Assembly (NCBI RefSeq): GCF_029844725.1
Contig: NZ_JAOCKJ010000011.1
Location: forward strand, 49,626-113,625
Length of the DNA stretch: 64,000 bases
Direction: 5' to 3'
Source of the DNA: Pantoea sp. GD03673
GTDB lineage: Bacteria > Pseudomonadota > Gammaproteobacteria > Enterobacterales > Enterobacteriaceae
Below the pieces are notes generated by a model, which saw only the letters and a program-made list of their open reading frames with translations, did no database searches and was not told the origin of the DNA. Within the stretch, counting starts at the first letter, position 1; the number at the start of each line of letters is the position of its first letter. Shown piece by piece: positions 63,477 to 64,000 of this stretch. The position numbers and the translations under genes are program-made.

Positions 63477-63983
63477 ATGTCATTGCCATTACTCGCGATA
63501 GCTGGCTGGAGCGGCACCGGAAAAACCACGCTGTTAAAACAGGTGATACCGATTCTTCTGAGCAAAGGAATACGTGCCGGGCTGATTAAACATACGCATC
63601 ATCAGATGGATGTGGATATACCCGGCAAGGATAGCTACCTGCTCAGAAAAGCGGGTGCCAGTCAGGTGATAGTGGCCAGTTCAGAACGCTGGGCATTGAT
63701 GTGTGAAACACCGGATCAGCCGTCGATTGATCTGCCTTATCTGCTTAGCCGCATGGATCACTCTGTGCTTGAGATAGTATTAGTTGAAGGTTTTAAAAAT
63801 GAACCTGTGCCAAAGATTGTTTTATGGCGTGACGGGATTAAAGGTGGGATAGAAGAACTGCTCGATGCGCAGACAATAGCGGTCGCCAGCGACCAGAAAT
63901 TAGCACTGAACGTACCGGTTCTGGACATAAATTGCCCAGGCAGCGTTGCTGATTTCATTGCAGAGTGGCTGGAAAGACGCTAA
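63477..63983 (+). CDS. mobB: Molybdopterin-guanine dinucleotide biosynthesis adaptor MobB
   Basis: MobB is a GTP-binding partner that helps MobA in bis-MGD synthesis but is not essential for it. The 168-residue product starts MSLPLLAIAGWSGTGKTTLL with the P-loop at residues 10-17, and has KHTHHQMDVDIPGKDSYLLR and VLVEGFKNEPVPKI. The ATG is one base after the mobA stop, one operon. Confidence 0.96.
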   Translation: MSLPLLAIAGWSGTGKTTLLKQVIPILLSKGIRAGLIKHTHHQMDVDIPGKDSYLLRKAGASQVIVASSERWALMCETPDQPSIDLPYLLSRMDHSVLEIVLVEGFKNEPVPKIVLWRDGIKGGIEELLDAQTIAVASDQKLALNVPVLDINCPGSVADFIAEWLERR

Positions 63984-63995
63984 GAAGGTAACAGG

Positions 63996-64000
63996 ATGCA
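63996..64000 (+). CDS. Possible start of the next gene (cut by window edge)
   Basis: After the mobB stop an AAGGTAACAGG stretch is followed by ATGCA at the very edge. A ribosome site before an ATG hints at the first codon of another gene in the mob operon, but only five bases are seen, so no product can be named. Confidence 0.25.

Overview
The window is a chromosomal segment of a gammaproteobacterium of the order Enterobacterales, most likely an Erwiniaceae member close to Pantoea or Erwinia. Protein sequences are near-identical in layout to Escherichia coli families (SecB, Kbl, WaaA, SpoT, GlnA, PolA), but the lipopolysaccharide core locus is of the Klebsiella/Serratia type (WaaQ, WabG-like, WaaE) and several E. 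coli neighbours are absent. The genus assignment is inference from gene content recalled from memory, not from a database search.

Layout. 1-4727: secB (cut by the window edge), grxC and yibN on the minus strand, then envC, yibQ and a family 4 glycosyltransferase on the plus strand. 5043-7278: tdh-kbl threonine catabolism. 7509-18774: inner- and outer-core LPS locus hldD-waaF-waaC-GT9-GT8-GT2-waaQ-wabG-waaA-waaE-coaD, with no O-antigen ligase. 18771-24958: housekeeping block mutM, rpmG, rpmB, radC, coaBC, dut, slmA, pyrE, rph, with an intact rph-pyrE attenuator. 25108-33472: the most variable stretch, holding a NupC-type nucleoside permease, a DUF3574-like lipoprotein, yicC, an LpxP-like acyltransferase, a D-serine dehydratase/D-threonine aldolase family enzyme, a small SRPBCC-like protein, an unrecognised 88-residue protein, a half-length polysaccharide flippase and yicG. 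33410-44536: ligB, gmk, rpoZ-spoT-trmH-recG, xanP, yicH. 44569-49509: fabY, dtd, yihY, yihX, typA. 49639-55376: the nitrogen regulon glnA-glnL-glnG with sigma-54 promoter and NtrC sites, then hemN. 55379-64000: a previously unlisted 58-residue membrane protein gene, yihI, CsrC sRNA, engB, Spot 42 sRNA, polA, dsbA, srkA, yihD, mobA, mobB.

How the genes work together. The first third builds the envelope: heptose supply and core LPS assembly, amidase activation at the septum (EnvC), disulfide chemistry (GrxC, later DsbA). The middle covers nucleotide and coenzyme A supply, ribosome proteins, DNA repair and the stringent response. The last third carries global regulators: the NtrB/NtrC circuit, two regulatory RNAs (CsrC for carbon storage, Spot 42 for catabolite control) and GTPases for ribosome assembly (TypA, EngB, and the Der regulator YihI).

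No CRISPR array, prophage, insertion sequence, tRNA or rRNA gene was seen. I found no defence island or other large new system. The best candidates for undescribed biology are small: the 58-residue single-span membrane protein translationally coupled to hemN, a 17-codon micro-ORF between xanP and yicH, the orphan half-flippase and the unassigned core glycosyltransferases.
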